DNA of 64,000 nt from an uncultured Flavobacteriaceae bacterium. Lineage in GTDB: Bacteria; Bacteroidota; Bacteroidia; Flavobacteriales; Flavobacteriaceae. Location: assembly GCA_947486785.1 (NCBI GenBank), contig CANKUU010000003.1, positions 1 to 64,000 on the forward strand, in the 5' to 3' direction. A model generated the notes under the pieces. It was given only the letters and a program-made list of their open reading frames with translations, was not told the DNA's origin and ran no database searches. This document shows, piece by piece, positions 30,191-40,088 of the stretch (the stretch's first letter is position 1; each line of letters begins with the position of its first letter). A program made the translations under genes and the position numbers.

Positions 30191-31088
30191 TAAAAGGTTT
30201 TATCCAATCTAGCTTAGAATTAGGTACAAAAAAACAGTTTCTAATGCCATCGTCAGTTGCTCGGTTAAGGGTTTTAACTCTTTTTAGACCATGGGTTGTA
30301 TGATTGAAAAATAAATAGTCTAAACTGTTAAAAAAGTCTTCTAAATCGCTTTCTATAGTGTTAAAAAGAGTCTCGCAAATGACTATAGGTTCATGCGTTT
30401 TTATTTCCGCTTTGCCCGAATTTAGTATGTCAAACTCTGTGCCTTCTGTATCTATTTTAATTAAATCTATCTTTTGGAGGTTTTTAGAGCTAATAAAGCT
30501 AGATAAGCTGGTTGCTTTTACTGTGTTTTTAACGAAGTTTCTAGAGGTTTTTTTTGTGCCTGCATTACCTTCTCCGGCAAGATTAAATTTTAAATATTGA
30601 TATTTTAGGTTTGCTACTTCATAAAAATCTATAACGCCAGTTTGGTTTGATATAGCAAGGTCAACAGGAGTGATATTTTTTTTAAACCCGTTTATTATGA
30701 TATTCTCATTTAGAAAGTATTTTGGACCAAGTGCAGGCTCAAAAGCATAGGCTTTAATTTTAGGGTTTGATTTAGCTGCAAGAAGAGAATAATAGCCAAT
30801 ATTGGCGCCAATATCTAAAAAAAGCTCTGCCCGCTTTGAAATTTTTTCGAATATTTCAGAATATTCAAAATCTTTATATCCATTCCAAAACAAGAGCTGG
30901 GTTAAATAGCTGGTTTGATTGGTTCGCATTCTTAGTGCTCCAGAGTCTGTTATCAATTTAATTTCACCAGATGGTGGTATTCTTAATTTTTTGGGTAAAA
31001 GGGGACTAAGCGCTTTGTTGACAGTTCTTAAAAGCTTATTAATATTCTTTTGATAAATGATTTTATAGATAATTTGTGGTAGTGCCAT
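30174..31088 (-). CDS. FkbM family methyltransferase
   Basis: LFLDIGANIGYYSLLAAKSNPKIKAYAFEP; IDLIKIDTEGTEFDILNSG. Confidence 0.9.
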   Translation of the reverse strand: MALPQIIYKIIYQKNINKLLRTVNKALSPLLPKKLRIPPSGEIKLITDSGALRMRTNQTSYLTQLLFWNGYKDFEYSEIFEKISKRAELFLDIGANIGYYSLLAAKSNPKIKAYAFEPALGPKYFLNENIIINGFKKNITPVDLAISNQTGVIDFYEVANLKYQYLKFNLAGEGNAGTKKTSRNFVKNTVKATSLSSFISSKNLQKIDLIKIDTEGTEFDILNSGKAEIKTHEPIVICETLFNTIESDLEDFFNSLDYLFFNHTTHGLKRVKTLNRATDDGIRNCFFVPNSKLDWIKPFIVKTT

Positions 31089-31259
31089 TTGCTGTAATAG
31101 TTTACAAGTTGTAAATATCTATAATTCTTCAATAACAACGGCAATTTGGTACAAGACTATTTGTATCAAGTGCTTTCTTTATAAGAAACGGCGATTTAAA
31201 AAACTAAATTAGTATTGTTATAACAGTGCTTTGGTTCTATTTCTGAGGTTAAAAAGTGC

Positions 31260-32318
31260 TTACACACGATATACAATGGCATTAATGTTCATGCCTGCAC
31301 CAACGCTTGCAAAAATTACAGTATCACCTTTTTTTACTTCTTGATTTTCTAATTTGTCATGCAGCACGCGATCTAATAGTGTGGGTATAGTGGCTACAGA
31401 GCTATTACCTAATTTGCCAATTGTCATAGGCATTATGCCTTTAGGCATTTCCATATTGTAAAGACGGTAGAATCGTTTAACAATAGCTTCATCCATTTTT
31501 TCATTTGCCTGATGAATAAAAATCTTTTTTACTTCTTTGATGTCTATTTTGCTATCCTGTAAGCAGTCAAACATAGCCTTTGGCACGTTAGTTACGGCAA
31601 ATTCATATATTTTTCTGCCTAGCATCTTTATATATTTGGTTTGTGCTTGTGTTGAGGTGTTATATGATTTTCCATAAAATAGATAATGGCTTTCGTCATA
31701 TGCGAAACTTGCGCTCGCATGGGCTAAGATTTCTCCAGAATCACTTTTTTTTTCAATAATCGTTGCCCCGGCGCCATCTGAATAAATCATCGAATCACGA
31801 TCATACGGATCCACTATTCTAGATAAAGTTTCAGCTCCGATCACCAAGCATTTGCTAGCAATTCCACTTTTAATAAATGCATTGGCTTGAATAACGCCTT
31901 CGATCCATCCTGGGCAGCCGAAAAGTAAATCATAGGCAATGCATTTTGGATTTTTAATTCGCAGTTTGTGTTTTACTCGGGTGGCCAAGCTAGGCAAAGT
32001 ATCACTTTGAGATTGTCCGTGGTTTACATCTCCAAAATTATGAGCAAGAATGATATAATTTATATCTTCTTTATCAATGCCAGCATCGGAAATTGCTTTT
32101 TCAGCTGCTAAAAATGCGATGTCTGAAGTGTTTAAATGATTTTCAACGTAGCGTCGCTCGTTGATACCTGTTATTGCTTTAAACTTTTCAATGATCACCT
32201 CATTTTTGTGCTTAAAAGTGGAGCCATCCGCATTTAAAAAGGTACTGTTTTCAAAATCTTCGTTTTTGACCACTAATTTGGGTATATAGCTGCCAGTACC
32301 AGTTATTCCAATATGCAT
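31260..32318 (-). CDS. 3-oxoacyl-ACP synthase III (KAS III) family protein
   Basis: TGTGSYIPKLVVKNEDFE; DLLFGCPGWIEGV with catalytic Cys; IHQANEKM; LGNSSVATIP. Start MHIGITGTG (32318) preferred. Confidence 0.9.
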   Translation of the reverse strand: MHIGITGTGSYIPKLVVKNEDFENSTFLNADGSTFKHKNEVIIEKFKAITGINERRYVENHLNTSDIAFLAAEKAISDAGIDKEDINYIILAHNFGDVNHGQSQSDTLPSLATRVKHKLRIKNPKCIAYDLLFGCPGWIEGVIQANAFIKSGIASKCLVIGAETLSRIVDPYDRDSMIYSDGAGATIIEKKSDSGEILAHASASFAYDESHYLFYGKSYNTSTQAQTKYIKMLGRKIYEFAVTNVPKAMFDCLQDSKIDIKEVKKIFIHQANEKMDEAIVKRFYRLYNMEMPKGIMPMTIGKLGNSSVATIPTLLDRVLHDKLENQEVKKGDTVIFASVGAGMNINAIVYRV

Positions 32319-32426
32319 TTGATGTTTTTTTTTTGAGAACAAGTAAACCTAAACTTTTTATAGACAACGGTTTGGCTCACCTAAGAAGTAATACGATATT
32401 CAGGGCCTGATTTGTATAAACAGAAC

Positions 32427-32461
32427 TAAAAAAAAAGCCTTTCTGTAAAAATAGAAAGGCT
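32427..32461 (-). terminator. Intrinsic terminator downstream of gcvP
   Basis: AGCCTTTCT...AGAAAGGCT with U-tract on the minus strand. Confidence 0.8.
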
Positions 32462-32484
32462 CTAAACTGTTGTTTTTGTTGAGT

Positions 32485-35343
32485 TTATTCGATATCTGCA
32501 TAGGCTTCAATAGGAGCGCAAGTACAAATCAGATTACGGTCTCCATAGGCGTCATCTACACGTCTTACGGCAGGCCAAAATTTATTGTCAGCTATATAGG
32601 GTAGTGGAAAAGCTGCTTGCTGTCTGCTATAAGGAAAATCCCATAAATCGGCAGTTGTCATTTGCATAGTATGCGGGGCATTCTTCAATACGTTGTTGTG
32701 GTCGTCTAAAGTTGCGGCATCAATTTCTTCTCTAATCGCTAGTAGTGCTTCGCAGAAACGATCTAATTCGGCAAGGCTTTCACTTTCTGTTGGTTCAATC
32801 ATAATTGTGCCAGCTACTGGAAATGAAACGGTTGGAGCATGAAAGCCATAGTCCATCAATCGCTTTGCAATATCTGTTACTTCAATACCATTTTTTTTAA
32901 AAGGTCGGCAATCGAGAATCATTTCATGAGCAGCACGCCCACGTTCTCCTGTATAAAGAACATCGTATTTACCTTCTAAGCGATTTTTAATGTAATTCGC
33001 ATTTAAAATAGCGATTTCTGTAGAATGCCTTAAACCACTTTCGCCTAACATTTTAATGTAGCTGTAAGAGATTAAGCAAGCTAAAGAACTTCCCCACGGG
33101 GCAGCCGAAATGGCTGTAATCGCTTTTTCGCCTCCTGTCTTAATTACAGGGTTTCCTGGTAGAAAAGGAACTAGCTGTGGAGCTACGCAAATAGGGCCTA
33201 CTCCAGGACCACCGCCACCATGAGGAATAGCAAAAGTCTTGTGTAGATTTAAGTGGCATACATCGGCACCAATCATGCCTGGGTTAGTTAAGCCAACTTG
33301 TGCATTCATGTTAGCGCCATCCATATAAACCTGGCCGCCATGATCGTGAATAAGTTGTGTAATATGTTTAATAGAAGACTCAAATACGCCATGTGTAGAT
33401 GGGTATGTAACCATTAAAGCGGCAAGATTATCTGAATGTAAGTTTACTTTTTCTTCTAAATCTACAACATCAATATTACCTCTTTCATCCGTTTTGGTGA
33501 CTACAACTTTCATTCCGGCCATAACCGCAGAAGCTGGGTTTGTGCCGTGGGCGGAGGCTGGAATTAAACAGATATTACGATTTCCTTGGTTTCTAGATTC
33601 ATGATACGCCCTAATAGTCATTAAACCAGCATATTCTCCTTGTGCACCAGAATTAGGCTGTAACGAGGTGTCTGCAAAGCCAGTAATAATACTCAAATCT
33701 TTGGCTAATTCTTTCAACATTATTTGGTAACCTTCGGCTTGATCTAGAGGAACAAATGGGTGAATATTTGACCAATTTGCCATACTAAGTGGTAGCATTT
33801 CAGAAGCAGCATTTAGTTTCATGGTGCAACTGCCTAAAGAAATCATGGAGTGGTTGAGTGCTAAATCTTTTCGCTCTAGCTTTTTTATATAGCGCATCAA
33901 TTCTGTTTCTGAATGGTATGAATTGAATACACTATTTTCTAAAAAGGGAGTGTTGCGTTTTACCGAAGTAGGGATACTATCTTCTAGAGTTTCTGAGAAC
34001 GAAATATTTTGTGTTGTTTTACCTGAAAGTTCTTGAAAACAAGCTAATATATTTTTGATATCAATTTCACTAGTTGCCTCGTTAAGAGAAATTGAAACTG
34101 TGTTTTCGTTAATGTAATTGAGGTTTATTTTTTTCTTCTCTGCAATTTGCAATAATGTTACTGCATCTTCTACTTTCACTTTTATAGTATCAAAAAAGGC
34201 AGAGTTTAATTGCCGATAACCAGCTCCTTTTAATAGTTCGGAAAGTAATTTAGCGTTATGGTTTATTTTGTTCGCGATATATTGTAATCCTTTCGGACCA
34301 TGATACACCGCATACATGCTCGCCATTACAGCCAATAAAACTTGTGCTGTGCATATGTTAGAGGTAGCCTTATCTCTTTTTATATGTTGTTCTCTAGTTT
34401 GCAAGGCCATACGTAAAGCGGGCTTGCCATCGGTATCTTTAGAGACCCCAATTATTCTACCCGGAATACTTCTTTTGTAGGCTTCTTTAGTAGCGAAAAA
34501 GGCAGCGTGTGGTCCTCCGTATCCTAACGGAATGCCAAAACGCTGCGTAGTTCCAACAACTACATCAACACCAATATTCCCTGGAGGGCTTAGCAAAACC
34601 AGGCTCATTATATCTGCACAAACGGCAACTTTTATATTACGCTCCTGCGCTTTAGAAACAAAATTGGCATAATCATAAATTTGACCATGTTTACCCGGAT
34701 ATTGCAAAAGTGCACCGTAAAAATCACTATCAAAAGTAAAATCCTCATGATTACCAATCACCAATTCAATATTTAAAGGTGTTGAACGGGTTTTTAGTAA
34801 TGATAAAGTTTGTGGTAATATTTCTTCAGAAACAAAGAACTTTAAAATACCTTTTTTCTTTTGTTCTCTACTTCGAACATCAAAAAGCATGGTCATCGCT
34901 TCGGCAGCAGCAGTACTTTCATCTAAAAGCGAAGCATTAGCTATTTCCATTCCTGTAAGATCAGTTACAACCGTCTGAAAATTTAACAAGGCCTCTAGTC
35001 GTCCTTGTGCAATTTCTGCTTGATACGGAGTGTATGCGGTATACCAACTCGGATTTTCAAGAATGTTTCTTTTAATTGCTGATGGCGTAACACTTTCATG
35101 ATAACCTAGTCCGATGTATGTTTTGAATACCTTGTTTTTGTTTGCTAAGGTTTGAATGTGTTCTAAATACTCATGCTCACTCATTGGAGTATTCAGTTGA
35201 AGTGGACTTTTAAGGCGAATATCTTCAGGAATAGTCTCAAAAATAAGTTGTTCCACATTTTCAACATTAACCGTTTTTAACATATGTTGATGATCTTCGG
35301 GTCTGATACCTATATGGCGAGAAGCAAATACGTCAGTATTCAT
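32485..35343 (-). CDS. gcvP: Glycine dehydrogenase (aminomethyl-transferring)
   Basis: 952 aa; FASRHIGI; LHKTFAIPHGGGGPGVGPI PLP-lysine motif; SLGSCTMKLNA. Confidence 0.97.
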   Translation of the reverse strand: MNTDVFASRHIGIRPEDHQHMLKTVNVENVEQLIFETIPEDIRLKSPLQLNTPMSEHEYLEHIQTLANKNKVFKTYIGLGYHESVTPSAIKRNILENPSWYTAYTPYQAEIAQGRLEALLNFQTVVTDLTGMEIANASLLDESTAAAEAMTMLFDVRSREQKKKGILKFFVSEEILPQTLSLLKTRSTPLNIELVIGNHEDFTFDSDFYGALLQYPGKHGQIYDYANFVSKAQERNIKVAVCADIMSLVLLSPPGNIGVDVVVGTTQRFGIPLGYGGPHAAFFATKEAYKRSIPGRIIGVSKDTDGKPALRMALQTREQHIKRDKATSNICTAQVLLAVMASMYAVYHGPKGLQYIANKINHNAKLLSELLKGAGYRQLNSAFFDTIKVKVEDAVTLLQIAEKKKINLNYINENTVSISLNEATSEIDIKNILACFQELSGKTTQNISFSETLEDSIPTSVKRNTPFLENSVFNSYHSETELMRYIKKLERKDLALNHSMISLGSCTMKLNAASEMLPLSMANWSNIHPFVPLDQAEGYQIMLKELAKDLSIITGFADTSLQPNSGAQGEYAGLMTIRAYHESRNQGNRNICLIPASAHGTNPASAVMAGMKVVVTKTDERGNIDVVDLEEKVNLHSDNLAALMVTYPSTHGVFESSIKHITQLIHDHGGQVYMDGANMNAQVGLTNPGMIGADVCHLNLHKTFAIPHGGGGPGVGPICVAPQLVPFLPGNPVIKTGGEKAITAISAAPWGSSLACLISYSYIKMLGESGLRHSTEIAILNANYIKNRLEGKYDVLYTGERGRAAHEMILDCRPFKKNGIEVTDIAKRLMDYGFHAPTVSFPVAGTIMIEPTESESLAELDRFCEALLAIREEIDAATLDDHNNVLKNAPHTMQMTTADLWDFPYSRQQAAFPLPYIADNKFWPAVRRVDDAYGDRNLICTCAPIEAYADIE

Positions 35344-35472
35344 AAGTTTGAATTGAAATTAGAGTTGCGAAATTAGTAAATATTTAGCTGTATTTAATCG
35401 GTTTAATAGATATGAGAGCGAAAGTTTTTAACCAAAAACATAGGTTATAAACAGTTTAGTTAAATTTGTTTC

Positions 35473-36291
35473 ATGAAGTTGTTAAAATGGGTTTTTGATT
35501 TTTATCTTGATGCCAGTATTCATGTTGCCGTGGCCGTATACTGCCTAATTAGGGTTACGGCACTAATTTTTGGAATTTCTTTAGATCAACATTTTTTATA
35601 CGTAGCATTTTTTGGATCTATTACCTGTTATAATTTTATCAAATATGGAGTAGAGGCAAAAAAGTATTTTTTAATTACAAATCAATATCATAAAGGTATT
35701 CAGGTTTTTAGTATCATTTCTTTGGCTATTGCCGGCTATCATATTTTTTTCTTAAGCGCTAAAGTTTGGTTTGGTATTCTTTGTCTTTTAATACTTTCTG
35801 GGCTTTATGCAATTCCCATATCACCTAGGAGTAAAAATTTAAGAAGTTGGGGCGGACTTAAGATTTTTGTGGTTGCTGTAGTTTGGTCTGGAGTTACTGT
35901 TTTTTTGCCCGTGCTTTGTGCTAAAGCTCAGTTTTCTTTTGATGTTTATATAGAGGCGATACAGCGTGTTCTTTTAATACTCATTTTAATAGTGCCTTTT
36001 GAAATACGTGATCTTATATATGATGAATCTGAATTAAGAACCTTACCGCAGAGAATTGGTGTCGCTAACACTAAGTTTTTTGGTGCAACTGCGGTCATGC
36101 TTTTTTACTTTAGCACCTTTTTTAAAGACAACATTTCTATACGAGAAGTACTACTTAAAGGCACCTTATTTTTAGTTCTTGGTGTCGTAACTTTTATTAC
36201 TCGGAGAAAACAACCAAAATATTTTGCTTCTTTTTGGGTGGAGAGTATACCCATATTTTGGTGGGTATTTGCACTTATTTTGTATCGTTAA
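35473..36291 (+). CDS. UbiA-superfamily-like integral membrane protein
   Basis: Multi-TM; LSGLYAIPISPRSKNLRSWGGLKIFVVAVVW and PFEIRDLIYDESELRTLPQRIGVANTK resemble UbiA prenyltransferases. Confidence 0.6.
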   Translation: MKLLKWVFDFYLDASIHVAVAVYCLIRVTALIFGISLDQHFLYVAFFGSITCYNFIKYGVEAKKYFLITNQYHKGIQVFSIISLAIAGYHIFFLSAKVWFGILCLLILSGLYAIPISPRSKNLRSWGGLKIFVVAVVWSGVTVFLPVLCAKAQFSFDVYIEAIQRVLLILILIVPFEIRDLIYDESELRTLPQRIGVANTKFFGATAVMLFYFSTFFKDNISIREVLLKGTLFLVLGVVTFITRRKQPKYFASFWVESIPIFWWVFALILYR

Positions 36292-36292
36292 T

Positions 36293-36520
36293 TTATAGTT
36301 TGTTTTGTAGTTCTTGTTTAATTTTAGACTTTTCTTGATCTGAAAGTACTCTGAGGTTTGCCTTTTGGCAAAGCGAGGTTAATTTGGTGTTTTTTTGCGA
36401 ATGCGTTGCACATGTTTTGCAGATTAATAGGTGAAAGCGTAGCTTTATTTTTTCTATAAGTGTTGCTTCCCCATATTGGGCTTTATCACATATTGTAGCA
36501 GCTTTGTCGCAAGAATTCAT
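36293..36520 (-). CDS. Small putative anti-sigma factor / zinc-finger-like protein
   Basis: 75 aa; RFHLLICKTCATHSQ with H-x3-C-x2-C; immediately downstream of an ECF sigma gene. Confidence 0.55.
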   Translation of the reverse strand: MNSCDKAATICDKAQYGEATLIEKIKLRFHLLICKTCATHSQKNTKLTSLCQKANLRVLSDQEKSKIKQELQNKL

Positions 36521-36522
36521 AA

Positions 36523-37080
36523 CTAAAACCAGTTTTTGTTAAGGCAACTCATCAAAGAAGTTCTGGCTCTATGAATCATTACCCAAAGGTTTGACGGATT
36601 TATTCCAAGTTCATTACAAATATCTTCTGTACTTACGCCCTGAATAGTTTTCATTTTAAAAACTTGAGCTTGTTTTAGGGGTAATTTTGAGATGCAAGAT
36701 TGAATGGCAAGACCTAGTTCTTTATTTTCTAAAGTACTATTTTCTTGTGTGCTAAAAGGGTCTGCTATACGTTCTTCAAGCCAGTCTCCATCTGCGCTAC
36801 TGTTTGCGCTGTAAGACATGCGAACTTCTGCTTTTCCTTTGGTAGAGTTTGATTTGCGATAGTGGTCAATTACTTTTCGTTTTAAAATTGCGATTAACCA
36901 AGTACGCTCAGCTGCATCTCCTTTGAAATTCTTAGCAGATTTAAGGCCTGCAAAAAAAGTTTCTTGTACTAGGTCTTTAGCAACTTCGGCATCGCTTACC
37001 CTAGAAATCGCATAATTGAAAAGGTAGTCGGCGTAAGCGTCTACCCAAAGATTAGGATTTAATTGGTGTGCTGTCATCAT
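36523..37080 (-). CDS. RNA polymerase sigma-70 factor, ECF subfamily
   Basis: DLVQETFFAGLKSAKNFKGDAAERTWLIAILKRKVIDHYRK; ELGINPSNLWVMIHRARTSLMSCL. Confidence 0.93.
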   Translation of the reverse strand: MMTAHQLNPNLWVDAYADYLFNYAISRVSDAEVAKDLVQETFFAGLKSAKNFKGDAAERTWLIAILKRKVIDHYRKSNSTKGKAEVRMSYSANSSADGDWLEERIADPFSTQENSTLENKELGLAIQSCISKLPLKQAQVFKMKTIQGVSTEDICNELGINPSNLWVMIHRARTSLMSCLNKNWF

Positions 37081-37195
37081 TTAGTGTTGTAGGTAAAAAT
37101 AACCATTTTTGAGCGAATTAACTGTAAATTTTAGTTGTCTTGCTTTTTATTTTAGCCAACAATATTTTTTAACTTTGAAAAACTTTAAATATGCT

Positions 37196-37546
37196 ATGAA
37201 ATATTATATCAGTTTTTTAGTGCTTTTATCACTGTTAACAAGCTGTACTCAAATTAAAACAAAATCTATCACGAAAGTTTCACAGAATGAATTTAATGAT
37301 GTGATTTTGATAGATGTTCGCAGTCCAGACGAATTTGCTGCAGGTCACATTAAAAATGCTAGAAATATAAATTGGTTTGATGCTGATTTTGCGAAACAAA
37401 TGTCGACCATTGATAAAAAGGAAACTATTTATTTGTATTGTAAAAAAGGAGGTCGAAGTGCAAAAGCTGCTGCACTTTTAGACTCTTTAGGATACCAAAA
37501 AGTGGTGAACTTAGAGGGTGGCTATGATGCTTTTATTCAAAAATAG
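37196..37546 (+). CDS. Rhodanese-like domain lipoprotein
   Basis: Start MKYYISFLVLLSLLTSC gives a lipobox; VILIDVRSPDEFAAGHIKNARNINW; YCKKGGRSAKAA. Confidence 0.9.
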   Translation: MKYYISFLVLLSLLTSCTQIKTKSITKVSQNEFNDVILIDVRSPDEFAAGHIKNARNINWFDADFAKQMSTIDKKETIYLYCKKGGRSAKAAALLDSLGYQKVVNLEGGYDAFIQK

Positions 37547-37975
37547 AAATCATTATGTGTTTTAATTGAAAGTTCCTTTCTCCATGGCAAACCAATTTCA
37601 TCAATAGATAATCAACCTATGTTATTGTTTTTAGGTATGCTTATAAATCAAACTAAAAATTACAGCTTTTAGCTACTATACCGTTTAAAGCCATAAGAAT
37701 GCCTTGGTGTGGTATTCAAAAACAAAACTGAATAATTAAAAATTTAGCAACATTAGCTGTTATTTTTTAATTTACTCTTGATAGTTACATGTTTTGGGAT
37801 ACTATCTTGCTGGTATTCAAAAGAAGTATTTCATTCTTGTAATAGTTGCCTATAGCTACCCTCAATTTCTGAACGTATTCTTTATTTTGGTTTCAATTTT
37901 GTTTAAAAAGAAAATCTATTTGACTAAAACTTTGTGTACCACCAATACTTAACATCTACATGACTATTGTTTTGC

Positions 37976-40015
37976 TTATGTATTAGTTTGTTTGTCTTCT
38001 AATAAACCAGCTCGTTCTAATAAAGCTTCTACTTTGGGTTCAGCTCCTCTAAATCGTTTGTATAAAACCATAGGGTTTTCTGTTCCGCCTTTTGAAAGTA
38101 CATGGTCTTTAAATTTCTTAGCAATATCTTTGTTAAAGACCCCTTTTTCTTTAAAGTATGCAAACGTATCTGCGTCTAAAACTTCCGCCCATTTGTAACT
38201 ATAATACCCTGCAGAATAGCCTCCTTGAAAAATATGAGCAAAAGCAGTGCTCATACAAGTTTCTGGGGTATCAGGGTAAAGATTTGTGCCGTGGAAAGCC
38301 TCATTTTCATGGGCTTTTACATCTGTAATATTTGATGGGTCTTTAGCGTGCCACGACAAATCTAAAAGGCCAAAACTTAGTTGGCGCATGGTCGCCATAC
38401 CCTCTTGAAAAGTAGCTGATTCTTTTATTTTTTCAACAAGTTCCATCGGAATGACTTCTCCCGTTTTGTAGTGCTTAGCAAATAATTTGAGGGTCTCTTT
38501 TTCATAACACCAGTTTTCCATAACCTGTGACGGTAGCTCTACAAAATCCCAATAAACTGAGGTTCCAGATAGGCTAGGGTAGTGGGTATTGGCTAGCATG
38601 CCATGAAGGCCGTGACCAAACTCATGAAATAAAGTAGTTACTTCATTAAAGGTTAAAAGAGATGGTTTTGTTTCTGTAGAAGGTGTAAAGTTGCACACAA
38701 TTGAAACGTGGGGGCGTGAGTTTTTTCCGTTTCTTTTGTATTGCGGTTTAAAAGAAGTCATCCAAGCGCCACCACGTTTACCTGCTCTAGGATGAAAATC
38801 AGCATAAAAAATGGCTATAAAATTCTTCTCTAAGTCATAAACACGAAAAGTTTTTACTTCTTCGTGATACGTGTCAATATCAGAAACCTCTTCAAAAAGA
38901 AGACCAAATAATCGTTCTGCAACTTTAAAAACGCCTGAAATTACATTTTCGAGTTTAAAATAGGGTTTTAACTGTTCGTCGTCTAAATTAAATAATTTCT
39001 GTTTTAATTTTTCAGAATAGTAACTACCATCCCATTTTTGTAAATGGTCAATGCTGTCAATTGATTTAGCAAAGTCTTCTAGCTGTTTAAATTCCTTATC
39101 GGCAGCTGGTTTAGCCTTTTTTAAAAGTTCATTTAAGAAGGTATAAACTTTTTCTGGCGTTTCTGCCATACGTTCTTCTAGTACAAAATGGGCATGGGTT
39201 TTATAGCCTAAAAGAGTAGCACGTTTATGACGTAAATTAGCTATTTTTAAGACAATTTGTTGGTTATCTAGTTCATCTCCTTTAAAAGATTTACTGCCAT
39301 AGGCTAAAGAAAGTTCTTTTCGAAGGCTTCTATTTTTGGCATATTTCATAAAAGTAGAGTAGCTTGGGTAATCTAAGGTAATCATCCAGCCAGTTGTTTT
39401 ACCTTTTAATCTTGCTAATTGCGCTGCTGCCTCCTTAGCGCCTTCTGGTAAACCATTTAAATCACTTTCATTAGAAATATGCTTTTGATATTTATTGGTT
39501 TCTGCGAGAATATTCTCGCCAAATTTTAATGTTAACTTAGATAATTCTTCATCAATTTCGCGTAAACGTTTCTTTTTAGTTACAGATAAATTTGCTCCGT
39601 TTCTAGTAAAACTTTTATAGCGTTTGTTCAGTAAAGTTTTTTGCTCTGCCGATAGCTCTAATTTGTTTTGTTGATCATAAACAGCCTTAATTCTTTTAAA
39701 GAGCAGTTCGTTTAAGGTTATGTCGTTACCAAACGCGGTAAGTAGTGGTGAAACCTCTTGTGCTATTTTTTGAATTTCTTCATTAGTTTCTGCAGCGTTT
39801 AAATTAAAGAATACGCTAGAGATTCGGTCTAGTTGTTGGCCAGAAAATTCTAATGCTTCAATCGTATTTTCAAAAGATGGCGTTTCTGAGTTAGCGGTAA
39901 TTGCATCAATTTCGGCTTTAGCATCTGCTATTGCTTTTATAAAAGCAGGTTTAAAATGCTTGTTCTTTATTGTAGAAAATGGTGCGGTATCAAAAGGAGA
40001 TAAAAGTGGATTCAT
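37976..40015 (-). CDS. M3 family metallopeptidase (oligopeptidase A / dipeptidyl carboxypeptidase type)
   Basis: 679 aa; TLFHEFGHGLHGMLA (HExxH) and downstream E region. Confidence 0.96.
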   Translation of the reverse strand: MNPLLSPFDTAPFSTIKNKHFKPAFIKAIADAKAEIDAITANSETPSFENTIEALEFSGQQLDRISSVFFNLNAAETNEEIQKIAQEVSPLLTAFGNDITLNELLFKRIKAVYDQQNKLELSAEQKTLLNKRYKSFTRNGANLSVTKKKRLREIDEELSKLTLKFGENILAETNKYQKHISNESDLNGLPEGAKEAAAQLARLKGKTTGWMITLDYPSYSTFMKYAKNRSLRKELSLAYGSKSFKGDELDNQQIVLKIANLRHKRATLLGYKTHAHFVLEERMAETPEKVYTFLNELLKKAKPAADKEFKQLEDFAKSIDSIDHLQKWDGSYYSEKLKQKLFNLDDEQLKPYFKLENVISGVFKVAERLFGLLFEEVSDIDTYHEEVKTFRVYDLEKNFIAIFYADFHPRAGKRGGAWMTSFKPQYKRNGKNSRPHVSIVCNFTPSTETKPSLLTFNEVTTLFHEFGHGLHGMLANTHYPSLSGTSVYWDFVELPSQVMENWCYEKETLKLFAKHYKTGEVIPMELVEKIKESATFQEGMATMRQLSFGLLDLSWHAKDPSNITDVKAHENEAFHGTNLYPDTPETCMSTAFAHIFQGGYSAGYYSYKWAEVLDADTFAYFKEKGVFNKDIAKKFKDHVLSKGGTENPMVLYKRFRGAEPKVEALLERAGLLEDKQTNT

Positions 40016-40088
40016 TTGGGTGTTTATTTGTTATTGGTTCTCTGCCTTAAAATTTGTTTTTGAAACTTAAAAAAATCAGCTAGTATAT

